Of a DNA stretch of 64,000 nt, positions 1 to 8,922 are shown in pieces. Below the pieces are notes generated by a model. That model was not told the origin of the DNA, ran no database searches, and saw only the letters and a program-made list of their open reading frames with translations. Made by a program: the position numbers and the translations under genes. Each line of letters starts with the position of its first letter. Positions within the stretch are counted from its first letter, which is position 1. Origin of the DNA: CAVPXC01 sp963709505 (GTDB taxonomy: Bacteria; Chloroflexota; Anaerolineae; JAAEKA01); assembly GCA_963709505.1 (NCBI GenBank), contig CAVPXC010000001.1, forward strand, positions 1-64,000, read 5' to 3'.

Positions 1-337
1 GGGGTGAAAATTTATCCGCAGTCATGCTCGCGTCCATCTGGCGTGCTGACGCAAACCGCCAGATGGGCTCCCGCTTCGCGGGAGTGACATGGTAGACACC
101 GGGAGTGCCGTAGAGGTCGACTTGCGCTTGGTTGGGGCTATGCATTGTAGCGAAGGCTATGCTAAAATGCTCGCAGTATCTTCACTGGGACTGGGAGAAA
201 GTGGATGCAACTTGACGAGCTTATCGCGCTTTTACCAGCGCATTAACCCGCAACCTGGCAAGTGATTCACGAGCGCTGCGGCTTGTCGCCCTGGGCTCGA
301 TGGCAGAGCAGGACTATCTGCCTGATCAATGGTCGGA

Positions 338-356
338 CCATTCGTGACAGGTTAAG
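338..356 (+). repeat. IS left terminal inverted repeat
   Basis: 19 bp beginning CCATTCGTGACAGG, perfect inverse of 1719-1737. Confidence 0.92.
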
Positions 357-1671
357 CACTTTTAGGAAATGTCAAGTTGGGTAAGGCGAGAGATCGAGTC
401 TGAGAATTGGCTTGCGAATGGTCTTGACAACGCCCAGGTCCTGGTTTTGTGGTGAGGCAAAATAGGCCACCAGATCGGAAGCCAGGCCCTTGGCATAGGC
501 TTGCGAGAAGTGATAGATGCCACGGAAGAGCATTTCCAGCAATTCGTTCCATGGGCACCTTCAAAGCATCAGCGACAGCATCGCCGAGATCGAGCAGGAC
601 TGCGTAGAAAAGCCAGGTAGCCCAGAGTTGCAGTTTGATGCCATTGACAGAGCCAGTCCAGAGATAACCCAGGTTGAGCACGCGTTTCAAGATGTTAAAG
701 GCATCTTCGATGCGCCAACGGCGGCGATACAGGTCAGCCACGACGAAAGGAGGCAGGATTTCCGGCTCCAGCACCGAAGTGACATAGCTATACCATTGGC
801 GCTCAAAACGCACTTGGACCAAACGCACCGTGAGAATGGGCGTGTCATTCTGACCGGTACCCAGGTGGACAAGCATATCTTTGACAGTGTCGGTGCTGGA
901 GAGCCAGCGTACCACCTCAACTTTAGCGTTGCTCTTGAGCCGCGTGATGAAATGGCTTTCCTTGGCTATCAGATCGGCGAAGAACTGAAAGTCGTAGAAA
1001 CCGCGATCCAGCAGGAGCAAGGTTCGGGGTTCGATCCATTGCAGAATGTTCGGGATGAAGTTGGTATCGAACGCACGGGCCTGCTCGCTGAACCAGATGT
1101 CTACGGGATAATGGGTTGCCAGATCGATCACAGCACACATCTTGCCAGCCAGTTGACCAATCGGCACATCTTCCAAGGCCTTGAGCTTGCGAAACAGCGC
1201 TTCCAAGGTCGATCCGTCTACGATCCAAATGGCGCTGAAATGCTCGCGCGCCAGTTGGACTGCGGGCGGTAATGGACGCTGCTGGCGCTCGTTCCAGCGC
1301 TCCACCAGGGTCGGCAAGAGCGCTTTGAGCACTCGCTCAAACAACTCGGCTGGAAAAACCAGAAAACGTTCACTTAACGACTGCTGACGCACTTCAACGG
1401 CTTGGCACCACAGCAAGTCCTCTCGTGCCAATATGCGGGTCAATTCATGGACCGAGGGTACCTGTCGCCACAACAATGTCAACACCAGCGCCACCATCAA
1501 GGGCAGATTCAGGATCCTATCGCGCAGTCCTAACTGCCGGTAGTAGGCCATCTGTTGCCAAACCACCGGTGTCAACAGTGCTTTTAGCCGAGACTCGACC
1601 TCTTCGTTGTCGACCGACGGCATGTTCCGCCGCCGCACATGATCTGGGTTTCTAGGTTTCTTTGTGGACAT
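352..1671 (-). CDS. IS4-family DDE transposase, C-terminus frameshifted
   Basis: A 439-residue DDE transposase. It shows WIVDGSTLE and LLLLDRGFYDF (the two catalytic Asp regions) and YRRRWRIEDAFNILK, which fits the IS4-family Y(2)R(3)E(6)K signature. The start is ATG 1671. A single extra base near 546 shifts the last 60 codons. In the other frame the sequence reads a sensible C-terminus (LEMLFRGIYHFSQAYAKG and onward) with a stop at 372-374. The open frame as it stands instead runs to 352 inside the terminal repeat. The catalytic core is intact, but activity with the altered tail is uncertain. Confidence 0.9.
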   Translation of the reverse strand: MSTKKPRNPDHVRRRNMPSVDNEEVESRLKALLTPVVWQQMAYYRQLGLRDRILNLPLMVALVLTLLWRQVPSVHELTRILAREDLLWCQAVEVRQQSLSERFLVFPAELFERVLKALLPTLVERWNERQQRPLPPAVQLAREHFSAIWIVDGSTLEALFRKLKALEDVPIGQLAGKMCAVIDLATHYPVDIWFSEQARAFDTNFIPNILQWIEPRTLLLLDRGFYDFQFFADLIAKESHFITRLKSNAKVEVVRWLSSTDTVKDMLVHLGTGQNDTPILTVRLVQVRFERQWYSYVTSVLEPEILPPFVVADLYRRRWRIEDAFNILKRVLNLGYLWTGSVNGIKLQLWATWLFYAVLLDLGDAVADALKVPMERIAGNALPWHLSLLASLCQGPGFRSGGLFCLTTKPGPGRCQDHSQANSQTRSLALPNLTFPKSA

Positions 1672-1718
1672 GCACCAACTTTACGTGCTGTCCACCGATT
1701 TGACAACTTTCAAATGTC

Positions 1719-1737
1719 CTTAACCTGTCACGAATGG
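1719..1737 (-). repeat. IS right terminal inverted repeat
   Basis: 19 bp, perfect inverse of 338-356; followed by the 7-bp target duplication GGTCGGA. Confidence 0.92.
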
Positions 1738-2080
1738 GGTCGGACCATGACTTCTTTGTGGTGACCGTGACAGGCCAACAGGAGGCATTCCGCACCGACC
1801 TCTCCTGGTTGCCCGATCATCAGCGCATTGCATTCTGGTTTCGTAAGTCACCGCATGCCCTGCGAGCCGTCTTCGATAGCGGTCATTTGCTGGAATTCGT
1901 CCTGTTCGACGAGGCCATCTGGCGTGCTGAACGCAAACCGCCAGTGGAATTAGCTTTCGCGGGAGTGACATGGTAGACACCGGGAGTGCCGTAGAGGTCG
2001 ACTTGCGCTTGGTTGGGGCTATGCATTGTAGCGAAGGCTATGCTAAAATGCTCGCAGTATCTTCACTGGGACTGGGAGAA

Positions 2081-2881
2081 GTCCGACGGAGCTTGACGAC
2101 TATCGCGCTTTTACCAGCGCATTAACCCGCAACCTGGCAAGTGATCCACGAGCGCTCGGCTTGATCGCCCTGGGCTGATGGCAGAGAGGATTATCTGCCT
2201 GATCAATGGTCGGACCATGACTTCTTTGTGGTGACCGTGACAGGCCAACAGGAGGCATTCCGCACCGACCTCTCCTGGTCGCCCGATCATCAGCGCATTG
2301 CATTCTGGTTTCGTGAGTCACCGCATGCCCTGCGAGCCGTCTTCGATAGCGGTCATTTGCTGGAATTCGTCCTGTTCGACGAGGCCGAGCTGGCAGCACA
2401 TGGCCGGATCAATCGTTACCGTGTGCTGTTGGATCGATCCGATGTGACCCGGCTGGCAGCCGAAGTGGCCGATCGCACGGCAAGGGAGGCCGTCGGAGGG
2501 TCTGTCGACGATCGCCTGTTGCTGGGCGAGTTCCTGACCAACCTGATGGTCGGCGCTGCACGTACCCGGCGTGGTGAATGTTTGAGCGGGCACCTCTTCG
2601 TCAAGAGCTATGCCCTTGAGCTGTTGGTGCGACTGCTGGCCAAACACGTGCCGGCCGAACTGCATGCTTTGTTGGACAACCTGGCGCCCACCCGCCGCTT
2701 TGATCAGGTTTATCCTGAGCTGGCTGCCGGGCTGGACGATGCCGCTAATCTGCCGCCTGCCGAGGCGGCGTTGCGGATGCTCGATGTGGCCGAGCCGGCG
2801 TTGCGCCAGTACATGCCGGACTTCCCCGAACACCACATCACAGTCACGCGACACTATCTCATATCGTTCGACGAGGACTAA
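2081..2881 (+). pseudogene. Nucleotidyltransferase, copy 2: full-length body, damaged start
   Basis: This copy continues past the duplicated segment into a complete C-terminal part. The open part is 2228-2881, 217 residues, starting FVVTVTGQQEAF and containing DRLLLGEFLTNLMVG and a helical region resembling lincosamide nucleotidyltransferase C-terminal domains. Upstream, the ATG present in copy 1 has become ACG, and two or three single-base deletions break the GSMAEQ segment, although WSDHDFF is intact at about 2208-2228. Only an internal GTG (2228) could start the long frame, and that would lack the catalytic motif. It is probably dead unless the indels are sequence errors. Confidence 0.6.
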
Positions 2882-3042
2882 GTACAGCATTGCGTCAATC
2901 CGTGCCGGGATTCGTAGGCAGATCGAGGCTTCAGCCGGGTTTAGGGCGCAGACGGCTGAAGCCTCAACTCCAATGCAGAAAACTCGGTACGGATTTGCGA
3001 AGCTGTACTAACCTATTTTGTTTCGCAAGGAGGTTTCGATTG

Positions 3043-4202
3043 ATGACATCAAAAGAAAACGAAAGAGTACTAGAGGCATTTCAATCCGTTCCATCCCCCG
3101 TTTATGCCTCTCCCGGTCAGCGTCCTGCCATGGGCCAGTACAACGACCGGGCCTACAATATGCAGCAGGCTATTCTGCAGAGCGAGTTGGATAGTCTAGC
3201 GGCGCAGCATGGCCTGGCCGCTGCGCTGCGCACCCTGTACGAGCAACAGGTCGACATCGGTTTCATCCAGGACGACTTGAGCCAGGTGAGCTATTTTCGC
3301 TATCGCGCTTCGGGCAACGGCGAGGATCGCTTCTTTATCGTCCAGTTCAACCCGCGCGCGCTGAGCGCTTCAAGGGCGCTGGTCGGAAGACGCCCCCGTC
3401 AGGCGCCACGGTCGTGGGCGTCGCCAATTCATCTTGTTTCTTGTGCACCTCCAACATCCGTTGGCAGCACCGTGGCATCCAACTCTGTTACCAGTTCACC
3501 GTCAACAAACGGGCTTACAATGCACTGTGTAACCCATTCCCCTTCATGAAGGCGCATATTACAATGGCCGCGGGAGAGCACGTATCGCAGTCCTTTCACA
3601 TCAACGACAACATACCGTCGACCCAGGCCAAAATATGCGGGTCGTGGAGGACCTGTACGGTATCGCCGAGCAGTTGCCGACCTTCGTGGGCTTTTACAAC
3701 GGCGTCGGCGCTGGCGCCAGCATTGAGAAGCACCTGCACTATCACTTCTTCGAGATTCCTGACGGCCACGGCGGCTTTCCAATTCAACAGGCCGCGCGGG
3801 TGTCCGAGCACAGCAGCCCTGCCGAAACGCGCGGCGACGCTTCAATCTCGAAGATCGACGGCTATCCGTTGACGGCTTTTCGTGTGCGGGGCGCCAAGGC
3901 CGCCGTGATCGACGAGGTGGTCGCTCTGATGCTCGACTGGGACGGGCGAGCCGGAGAGGCGACCTCTGCCAACATCGAGCGCGCTATGGGAGGACGGCGC
4001 GGTTTCGATGTATTTCGTCCCCCGCAACAAGTTCTATACTCGCTCGCCCGGCTTGGCCGGCATGGTCGCCGGCCTGGAGACGCTTGGCGAGTTCATCTTC
4101 TGCACCGAGGAAGAGCAGCGAGCGATCAACGAGCAGCGCGTGAACTACGAGTACCTGTGGCGCATCCTCGAAGCCGTACGGCCCGACGAAGGTAGCGGGT
4201 AA
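3043..4202 (+). pseudogene. GalT/Ap4A-phosphorylase superfamily (DUF4922-like), three frameshifts
   Basis: The start is ATG 3043, supported by AAGGAGG at 3027-3033. The protein can be followed through three frame changes near 3365, 3630 and 4005, giving about 385 residues in total. Visible landmarks are a CFLC pair after VANSS, then FVGFYNGVGAGAS and KHLHYHFFEIPDG, a histidine-rich H-x-H-x-H segment typical of the GalT/HIT superfamily of nucleotidyl-transferring enzymes. The last part contains MYFVPRNKFYTRS and ends at TAA 4202. The DUF4922 assignment is by overall look and unverified. The lesions are single-base, so an intact gene may underlie this. Confidence 0.6.
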
Positions 4203-4210
4203 GATGATTT

Positions 4211-4299
4211 AGATTGGACCTTTCTTCGGAGAAAGGTCCAATCTGCGTTTCAATCGTTATGATCTAGATTGGACCTTTCTCCGAAGAAAGGTCCAATCT
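4211..4299. repeat. Twin-hairpin repeat unit, copy 1
   Basis: Two 34-nt hairpins (4211-4244 and 4266-4299) lie 21 nt apart. Each has 15-bp arms AGATTGGACCTTTCT / AGAAAGGTCCAATCT and a 4-nt loop, and the second is the exact reverse complement of the first. The unit lies between convergent genes and may also act as a bidirectional terminator. Related units are at 10745-10832 and 20659-20744, with a half unit at 55413-55446. Confidence 0.9.
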
Positions 4300-4315
4300 T
4301 TTCAATTAAAGCCGC

Positions 4316-5290
4316 TCAACCGCCCGGAAGCAGCAGAACCTTGCCCGCCGTCTGCCGGCTCTGCAACAGACGATGGGCCTCGGCGACCTCGCTCAACGGA
4401 AGGACACGGTCGATGCGCACCGCCAACTCGCCCGAGACGGCCCACATGAAGATATCGCCGGCTCGGCTGATCAGTTCGCTGCGGCTTGCAATGTAGTGCC
4501 CCAATGTCGGCCGCGTCACGAACAGCGAGCCTTTCTGATTGAGGATTTGTAGGTCGATAGGCGGGACCGGTCCGCTGGACTGGCCGAAGAGCGCCATCAG
4601 GCCGCGCGGACGCAGGCAATTCAGGCTCTTGGCGAAGGTGGCCTGGCCCACCAAGTCGTAGACCACGTCGACCCCACGTCCTTGCGTGAGTTGCTTGACT
4701 TCGGCCTCGAAGTCCTCGCTTTCGTACAAGATCACTGCGTCCGCACCGGCCTGGCGGGCTAGAGCGGCTTTTTCCTCGCTGCCGGCCGTGCCGATGACGC
4801 CTGCCCCCGACCGCTTTGCGAGCTGCACCAGCAGTTGGCCGGTTGCCCCGCCGGCCGCATGTATCAGCGCCACGTCGCTGGACTTCAGCGGATAAGTGCT
4901 AATCGTTAGATAGTGGGCGGTCATGCCCTGAAGGATCAGAGCTGCTGCCACCTCGGTGCTCAGGCTGTCAGGCACCGGCACGAGTTTGGCCGCCGGCACG
5001 ACTGCGTATTCGGCATAGGCGCCCAGGGTCAAGCAGTATGCCACACGATCACCCGGCCTGACTGCGGTCACGTCCGGCCCGACCGCGTCGACCACCCCGG
5101 CGGCCTCGGACCCTGGCGTGAACGGGAAGGGGGTGGCGTACAGGCCGGTGCGGTAGTACGTGTCGATGTAGTTCAACCCTGCCGCCTCGATCTTGACACG
5201 GGCCTCGCCCGGTCCTGGCTGGGGCTGGGGCACATCCTCGTAGCGCAGTACCTCTGGCCCGCCGGCCTCGTAAACTCGAATTGCTTTCAT
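4316..5290 (-). CDS. NADPH:quinone oxidoreductase (MDR family, QorA-like)
   Basis: A 324-residue zinc-independent medium-chain dehydrogenase/reductase. The start MKAIRVYEAGGPEVL at 5290 has GGGAG about 8 nt upstream and matches the family N-terminus; the longer open frame to 5437 is not needed. The N-terminal catalytic half includes AAGLNYIDTYYRTG and GSEAAGVV. The Rossmann half has IHAAGGATGQLLVQLAK, and the C-terminus ends EAHRLLQSRQTAGKVLL. It is expected to reduce quinones or enones with NADPH in the cytosol. The frame is intact, unlike many neighbours. It is transcribed away from the upstream esterase by about 220 bp. Confidence 0.9.
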   Translation of the reverse strand: MKAIRVYEAGGPEVLRYEDVPQPQPGPGEARVKIEAAGLNYIDTYYRTGLYATPFPFTPGSEAAGVVDAVGPDVTAVRPGDRVAYCLTLGAYAEYAVVPAAKLVPVPDSLSTEVAAALILQGMTAHYLTISTYPLKSSDVALIHAAGGATGQLLVQLAKRSGAGVIGTAGSEEKAALARQAGADAVILYESEDFEAEVKQLTQGRGVDVVYDLVGQATFAKSLNCLRPRGLMALFGQSSGPVPPIDLQILNQKGSLFVTRPTLGHYIASRSELISRAGDIFMWAVSGELAVRIDRVLPLSEVAEAHRLLQSRQTAGKVLLLPGG

Positions 5291-5509
5291 CGTCGATAGC
5301 TCCCTTTGTGAAAAGTTAACGTGGCACGATCGTATCCCAAACCTGACGCCGGCCCAAACACCGCACATGCCGCGCCCGCCTTGGCCTGTGCCACCGTGAC
5401 CGCGGCCATGGGGGAGGCCTTCACACTCATCCGTCAAGGCATCGTTGACGTACGGTCACCTGACACCGAAACAAAACTGTCAGGTAGCTAGTTTACTGTT
5501 CACTGTTCA

Positions 5510-6478
5510 CTATCCCCAAAGCTCTCTCAACAGCGCCAGCTTGGCCACCATCTGGTCCGTCTCTCCGCCTTCGTGTTGGTTGTAGGGGTAGATCTGCATT
5601 TCCTTGGGGCCGGCGTAGTGATTGTAGGCCGCAAAAACCGTGCGCGGGGGGCAGATGTCGTCCATCAGGCCGGCGGAGAAGAGCGCCGGCGCGCCGCTGC
5701 GGGCTGCAAAGTTGATCCCGTCAAAGTACGACAGCGTGTCGAAGACCGTTTCGATCTTTTCCCGGTGCACCCGGCAGTACTTGACGATCTCGTTGTACGG
5801 CGCAGCGTCGGTGATCTCAGTCGCCACGCGGTAGTGGCATAGAAACGGCACGTCGGGCATCACCACGGCAATCTGATCGGCCAACCCGGCCACGGCCAAA
5901 GTGACGCCGCCGCCCTGGCTGACGCCCGTCAGTGCAATGCGTGTTGGATCGATCGCCGGATGCGCCCGAGCCGCTTCCACGGCACGCACGCCATCGGTGA
6001 AGACACGTCGATAGTAATACGTGCGTGGGCTAAGCACCCCGCGCGTCATGAAGCCGGGAAATTGCGCGTTGCCCGGCTCGATCTCCGGATCAGGTGTGTC
6101 GCCTTTGCGCCACGTGCTGCCCTGGCCACGCGTATCCATGATCAGGTGTGCGTAGCCCGCAACGCTAAACGACAACCAATCCAACGGATGCCCGCGGCCG
6201 CCGCCATAGCCGATAAATTCCACGACGCAGGGAAGTGGCTCGCTGCGTTCCCGAGGCAGCAGCAGCCAGCCCTTTATCGGCTGGCCGCCGAAGCCGGCAA
6301 AGGTAACGTCGAAGGTCTCGACCAGCTTCAGCCCGACCGTGACAGGCTCAAAACGGGCATCAAGCGGATCGCGCCGCGTTTCGGCCAGCGTTGCCGCCCA
6401 GAAATCGTCGAAATCGGCCGGCTCGGTGCGAGCCGGCCGGTAGTCCAACAACTGTTCGAGGGGGAGGTCGAAGAACAT
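5510..6478 (-). CDS. Acetyl xylan esterase / cephalosporin-C deacetylase (CE7)
   Basis: A 322-residue alpha/beta hydrolase with all CE7 landmarks: RGQGST (about 117-122), the nucleophile elbow GVSQGG with Ser187, Asp274 in LMDDICPP, and His302 in NQHEGG. YGGGRG (about 91-96) is the oxyanion-hole region. The family deacetylates xylo-oligosaccharides, other acetylated sugars and cephalosporin C. No signal peptide is seen, so action on imported sugars in the cytosol is likely. It follows the membrane glycosyltransferase gene by about 50 bp and may be its distal operon partner. Confidence 0.9.
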   Translation of the reverse strand: MFFDLPLEQLLDYRPARTEPADFDDFWAATLAETRRDPLDARFEPVTVGLKLVETFDVTFAGFGGQPIKGWLLLPRERSEPLPCVVEFIGYGGGRGHPLDWLSFSVAGYAHLIMDTRGQGSTWRKGDTPDPEIEPGNAQFPGFMTRGVLSPRTYYYRRVFTDGVRAVEAARAHPAIDPTRIALTGVSQGGGVTLAVAGLADQIAVVMPDVPFLCHYRVATEITDAAPYNEIVKYCRVHREKIETVFDTLSYFDGINFAARSGAPALFSAGLMDDICPPRTVFAAYNHYAGPKEMQIYPYNQHEGGETDQMVAKLALLRELWG

Positions 6479-6527
6479 CTTAAGTCTCTTTCTGTGTGCA
6501 AGATTAAACGTTTGGAGGAATAGTCCA

Positions 6528-7794
6528 CTAAGCTACCCAGTAGAACTGGCTCCAAGCAGCGAAAAAAAGGATCAATAGGGTGTAGAACAAAGCAGTCAAC
6601 GCTTGGTGAAGCACTTGGCGGCGGCCAAATATAGCGAGAACGATGAAAACCGGAAAGACGACCAGGTAGTACCGCGGCGTGGAGAACAAGGTGCCGCCTA
6701 GCAGCGGCGGGAGGATGAGCAGTAACGAATAGATGCCGAAGGCCGCCGACGGCAAAGCTCTTAGCGCAACCAGGGACAGCAGGATGAAGACCACCGTCAA
6801 CACCTGCTCCACCGGGTTCAGGTACAAATTGACATGTATCGGATGGAGGATGGCGGTCCAGGGTGCCGTCAATGTCTTGCCCCACGCTTGCTGGACTTGT
6901 ACGAGGGCCAAGGGGTTGCCGGTCAGGGTGTAGATGTGATACACGTGGGCCAAAAGGGCCGCCGGGACCAAGGCCAGCCAAAGGATGTTCCAGCGTACCC
7001 GTCTTAGTTTCCACTCCATAGATTCCATGTACAGCCAGAGCAAAGGGATCAGGATGAGAAAACCGAATGGCCGGGTTAGCGCGGCTAATGCTCCCAGGGC
7101 GCCGGCGAACGCCCATCGGCGTTTGATGGCCAGATAGAATGCAGACGCCGACAGAAACAGGTAGGCCGACTCGCCGTAGAAGCTGGAGAGAAAAAAACTG
7201 GTGGGGAACACCAGAACGTACAACACCGTGCGCTGCGCAGCGGGCCGGTCGTCCAGCAAAGCTAGCACCAGCTTGTAGAGTACGACCAGGCTTGCTAGCA
7301 AGAACATATTGGACAGCACGACTCCGACGGACAGTAGGAGGAGATGCGAAGGGATGCCTTCTGCCAATGGGCAGAGTGAGCCAGCGCACCAGGTACGGGT
7401 AGAGCGGAAAGAAGGCCATGTTGCTCTGTATCTGTTCCAGATTGGTTTGCTCCAAGTAGCCTTGGCGAGCGATGCTTATGTACCATCCTGTGTCCCAGCG
7501 GCCCCAGATGTCTAGCCAGCGCCACGGGGTGAGGATCCAACCCCTTTGCACCGCTTCCTTGATGGGATAGGCGGCGTTCGGCGGAAAGTATTGTGCAAAC
7601 CAACTCGTCAGAAGCAGCATCAATCGCGTAACGAGCAGCGGCACTGCGATGTCCCTCCAAAACCAGTGCTGCCCTAGAACGTGCGGCCAGCCGCGGATGG
7701 CGTGCGCTTCTGATGGCGTTTGCGTCCCAGGTTGAGCAGCGGGCTGAACTGCAAGGGTCGAATCTTTTGGTGCGCCCAGATCGTTCGTGTTCAT
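6528..7794 (-). CDS. PIG-V-like membrane mannosyltransferase, one frameshift
   Basis: The N-terminal part (7794 to about 7365) carries WRWLDIWGRWDTGWY and MAFFPLYPYLVRW, a PIG-V/GPI-mannosyltransferase-II-type luminal motif followed by transmembrane segments. The remainder continues in another frame (7367-6528) with eight or so hydrophobic helices, ending AAWSQFYWVA. One base indel near 7365, around the GRRHPFA segment, separates the halves; joined length is about 420 residues. The start ATG overlaps the stop of the upstream glycosyltransferase gene (7791-7794), which implies translational coupling. The likely role is transfer from a polyprenyl-phosphate sugar to an exported glycan or lipid. 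Confidence 0.8.
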
Positions 7795-8906
7795 AATGCC
7801 TCGGATTGAAGCACCTGGCGGAACAGCGTTTCGTAGGTGTCGGCGACCGCTTCCCAGCTATACACGGCTGAAGCTCGTTCGGCAGCACGCTGGCGGTATG
7901 CCTCGACCAGCGGCGGGGTGTCGAGCAGCGTCCGCAGCACCGGTGCCAGTGACACTGCCCCGGCCCGCCCATTGTACCACAGCCCGGCGTCGCCGACCGT
8001 CTCCAGGTTCTCGGGCGTGTCGTGGGTCACGACGCAATTGCCGAAGGCCATGGCTTCTACCAGCGCCGGATGGGTGCCGCCCACGCCGCTAGTTTCGACG
8101 AACGCATAGGCATTGCTGCTCAGCTCCCAGTAGCCTTCGCCAAAGACGTAGCCAGTGAAAACGATGCGTGGATCATCGCCAGCCAGCTGCCGCAGTTCGG
8201 CTTTATAGGCTTCGGCATAAGACGCATCGCCAACGATGACGCACCGCATGTCTGTATCGAGCTGGCGCCATGCCTCCACAAGGTGATGGGCGCAGTTCTC
8301 AGGGACCAGCCGGCCCACGAACAGCACGTAGCGTTGCGGGTCCAACCCAAAGCGGGCAAGGGTCTCGCCTGGGGGACGGCGCGGCAGTTCCGCGCCGTAT
8401 GCGATGTATGTCGACGGGGCTTGGTAGGTCTCCTCGTAGTAACGCTGCACCACCCGACTGTCGGTGATGATGGCGTCGGGCAAGACGGTGCTCATGTATT
8501 CGGCGAATTGGATGTAGCGCTTGGCCAGCGGCGGCCATTTCTCCCGCTTCCAATCCAGTCCATCCACGTTTAGCAGCACGCGCTGGCCGGCCAGGCGCGG
8601 GATCCACGTCACCAGGCTGTTGCCGGCGATGAAGTACAGGGCCACGTCGTAGCCCTGCGTCAGCGCGTGCAGGCTGGAGAGAAAGCTGTGGACGATGGTG
8701 TCAAGGTATTTGTTGGCGATGGTAGGCAGCTTGATCAGCCGCATGCCTTTGTAGGTCGGCTGGTCGTAGTCGATGTGGTGGCTGCGACAATAGACGGTTA
8801 CCTGGTGGCCGCGCTGCACCAGCCGGCTGCCGAGTTCCTCGACGCAGGTCTCAAAGCCGCTGTAGCTGGCAGGCACGCCGCGGGTGCCAAGCAAGGCGAT
8901 TTTCAT
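7791..8906 (-). CDS. Glycosyltransferase, DUF1972/GT4 type
   Basis: A 371-residue cytosolic glycosyltransferase. The chosen start is MKIALLGTRGVPASYSGFE (ATG 8906), the standard N-terminus of DUF1972 (Cps2T-like rhamnosyltransferase) proteins; the extra 18 codons upstream are unsupported. The C-terminal GT-B half shows VLFVGRLVPENCAHHLVEA and the nucleotide-sugar-binding region GTHPALVEAMAFGNCVV. It sits within the polysaccharide cluster, between the GT39-like gene upstream and the PIG-V-like gene with which it overlaps by 4 bp. The frame is intact. Confidence 0.88.
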   Translation of the reverse strand: MKIALLGTRGVPASYSGFETCVEELGSRLVQRGHQVTVYCRSHHIDYDQPTYKGMRLIKLPTIANKYLDTIVHSFLSSLHALTQGYDVALYFIAGNSLVTWIPRLAGQRVLLNVDGLDWKREKWPPLAKRYIQFAEYMSTVLPDAIITDSRVVQRYYEETYQAPSTYIAYGAELPRRPPGETLARFGLDPQRYVLFVGRLVPENCAHHLVEAWRQLDTDMRCVIVGDASYAEAYKAELRQLAGDDPRIVFTGYVFGEGYWELSSNAYAFVETSGVGGTHPALVEAMAFGNCVVTHDTPENLETVGDAGLWYNGRAGAVSLAPVLRTLLDTPPLVEAYRQRAAERASAVYSWEAVADTYETLFRQVLQSEAL

Positions 8907-8922
8907 GGGCGAATTCTTACCC

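Larger units (their letters stand above)
338..1737. mobile_element. IS4-family insertion sequence (1400 bp)
   Basis: The element is bounded by 19-bp perfect terminal inverted repeats beginning CCATTCGTGACAGG (338-356 and 1719-1737), with further imperfect matching inward. It is flanked by a 7-bp target duplication GGTCGGA (331-337 and 1738-1744). The neighbouring uninterrupted copy at about 2200-2225 shows the empty site, confirming insertion into the nucleotidyltransferase motif. It carries a single transposase on the minus strand, whose read-through stop lies inside the left terminal repeat. Because the next target bases are CC, the duplication length is ambiguous between 7 and 9 bp. Confidence 0.93.
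205..1976 (+). pseudogene. Nucleotidyltransferase, copy 1: truncated and split by an IS
   Basis: The start is ATG 205 with a GGGAG site just upstream. After a short frame disturbance the encoded text contains GSMAEQDYLPDQWSDHD, which matches the G-S-x9-D-x-D core of polymerase-beta-type nucleotidyltransferases (the kanamycin/lincosamide-modifying fold). The IS4 element is inserted exactly at the WSDHD motif (338-1737). The reading frame resumes at 1745 as DFFVVTVTGQQEAF and runs to FDEA, then leaves the gene at the duplication junction and ends at 1976. The copy therefore lacks its C-terminal domain and cannot be functional. Family assignment rests on the motif only; the substrate is unknown. 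Confidence 0.65.
36..2386. repeat. Partial tandem duplication of a nucleotidyltransferase 5' region
   Basis: Bases 36-337 plus 1745-1916 (about 474 bp once the inserted IS and its target duplication are removed) are nearly identical to 1917-2386. The unit contains the upstream region, an extended -10 (TGCTAAAAT near 160) and roughly the first 80 codons of the nucleotidyltransferase. The junction at 1915-1917 runs from GACGAGGCC of copy 1 directly into the upstream sequence of copy 2 with a CC microhomology. The copies differ by several small indels, so this is an aged duplication rather than a simple assembly repeat. The IS entered copy 1 only. Confidence 0.85.

Noticed and set aside
7931..8109. 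Short plus-strand frames over the glycosyltransferase cluster
   Set aside because: All are opposite intact glycosyltransferase motifs and have no ribosome-binding site.
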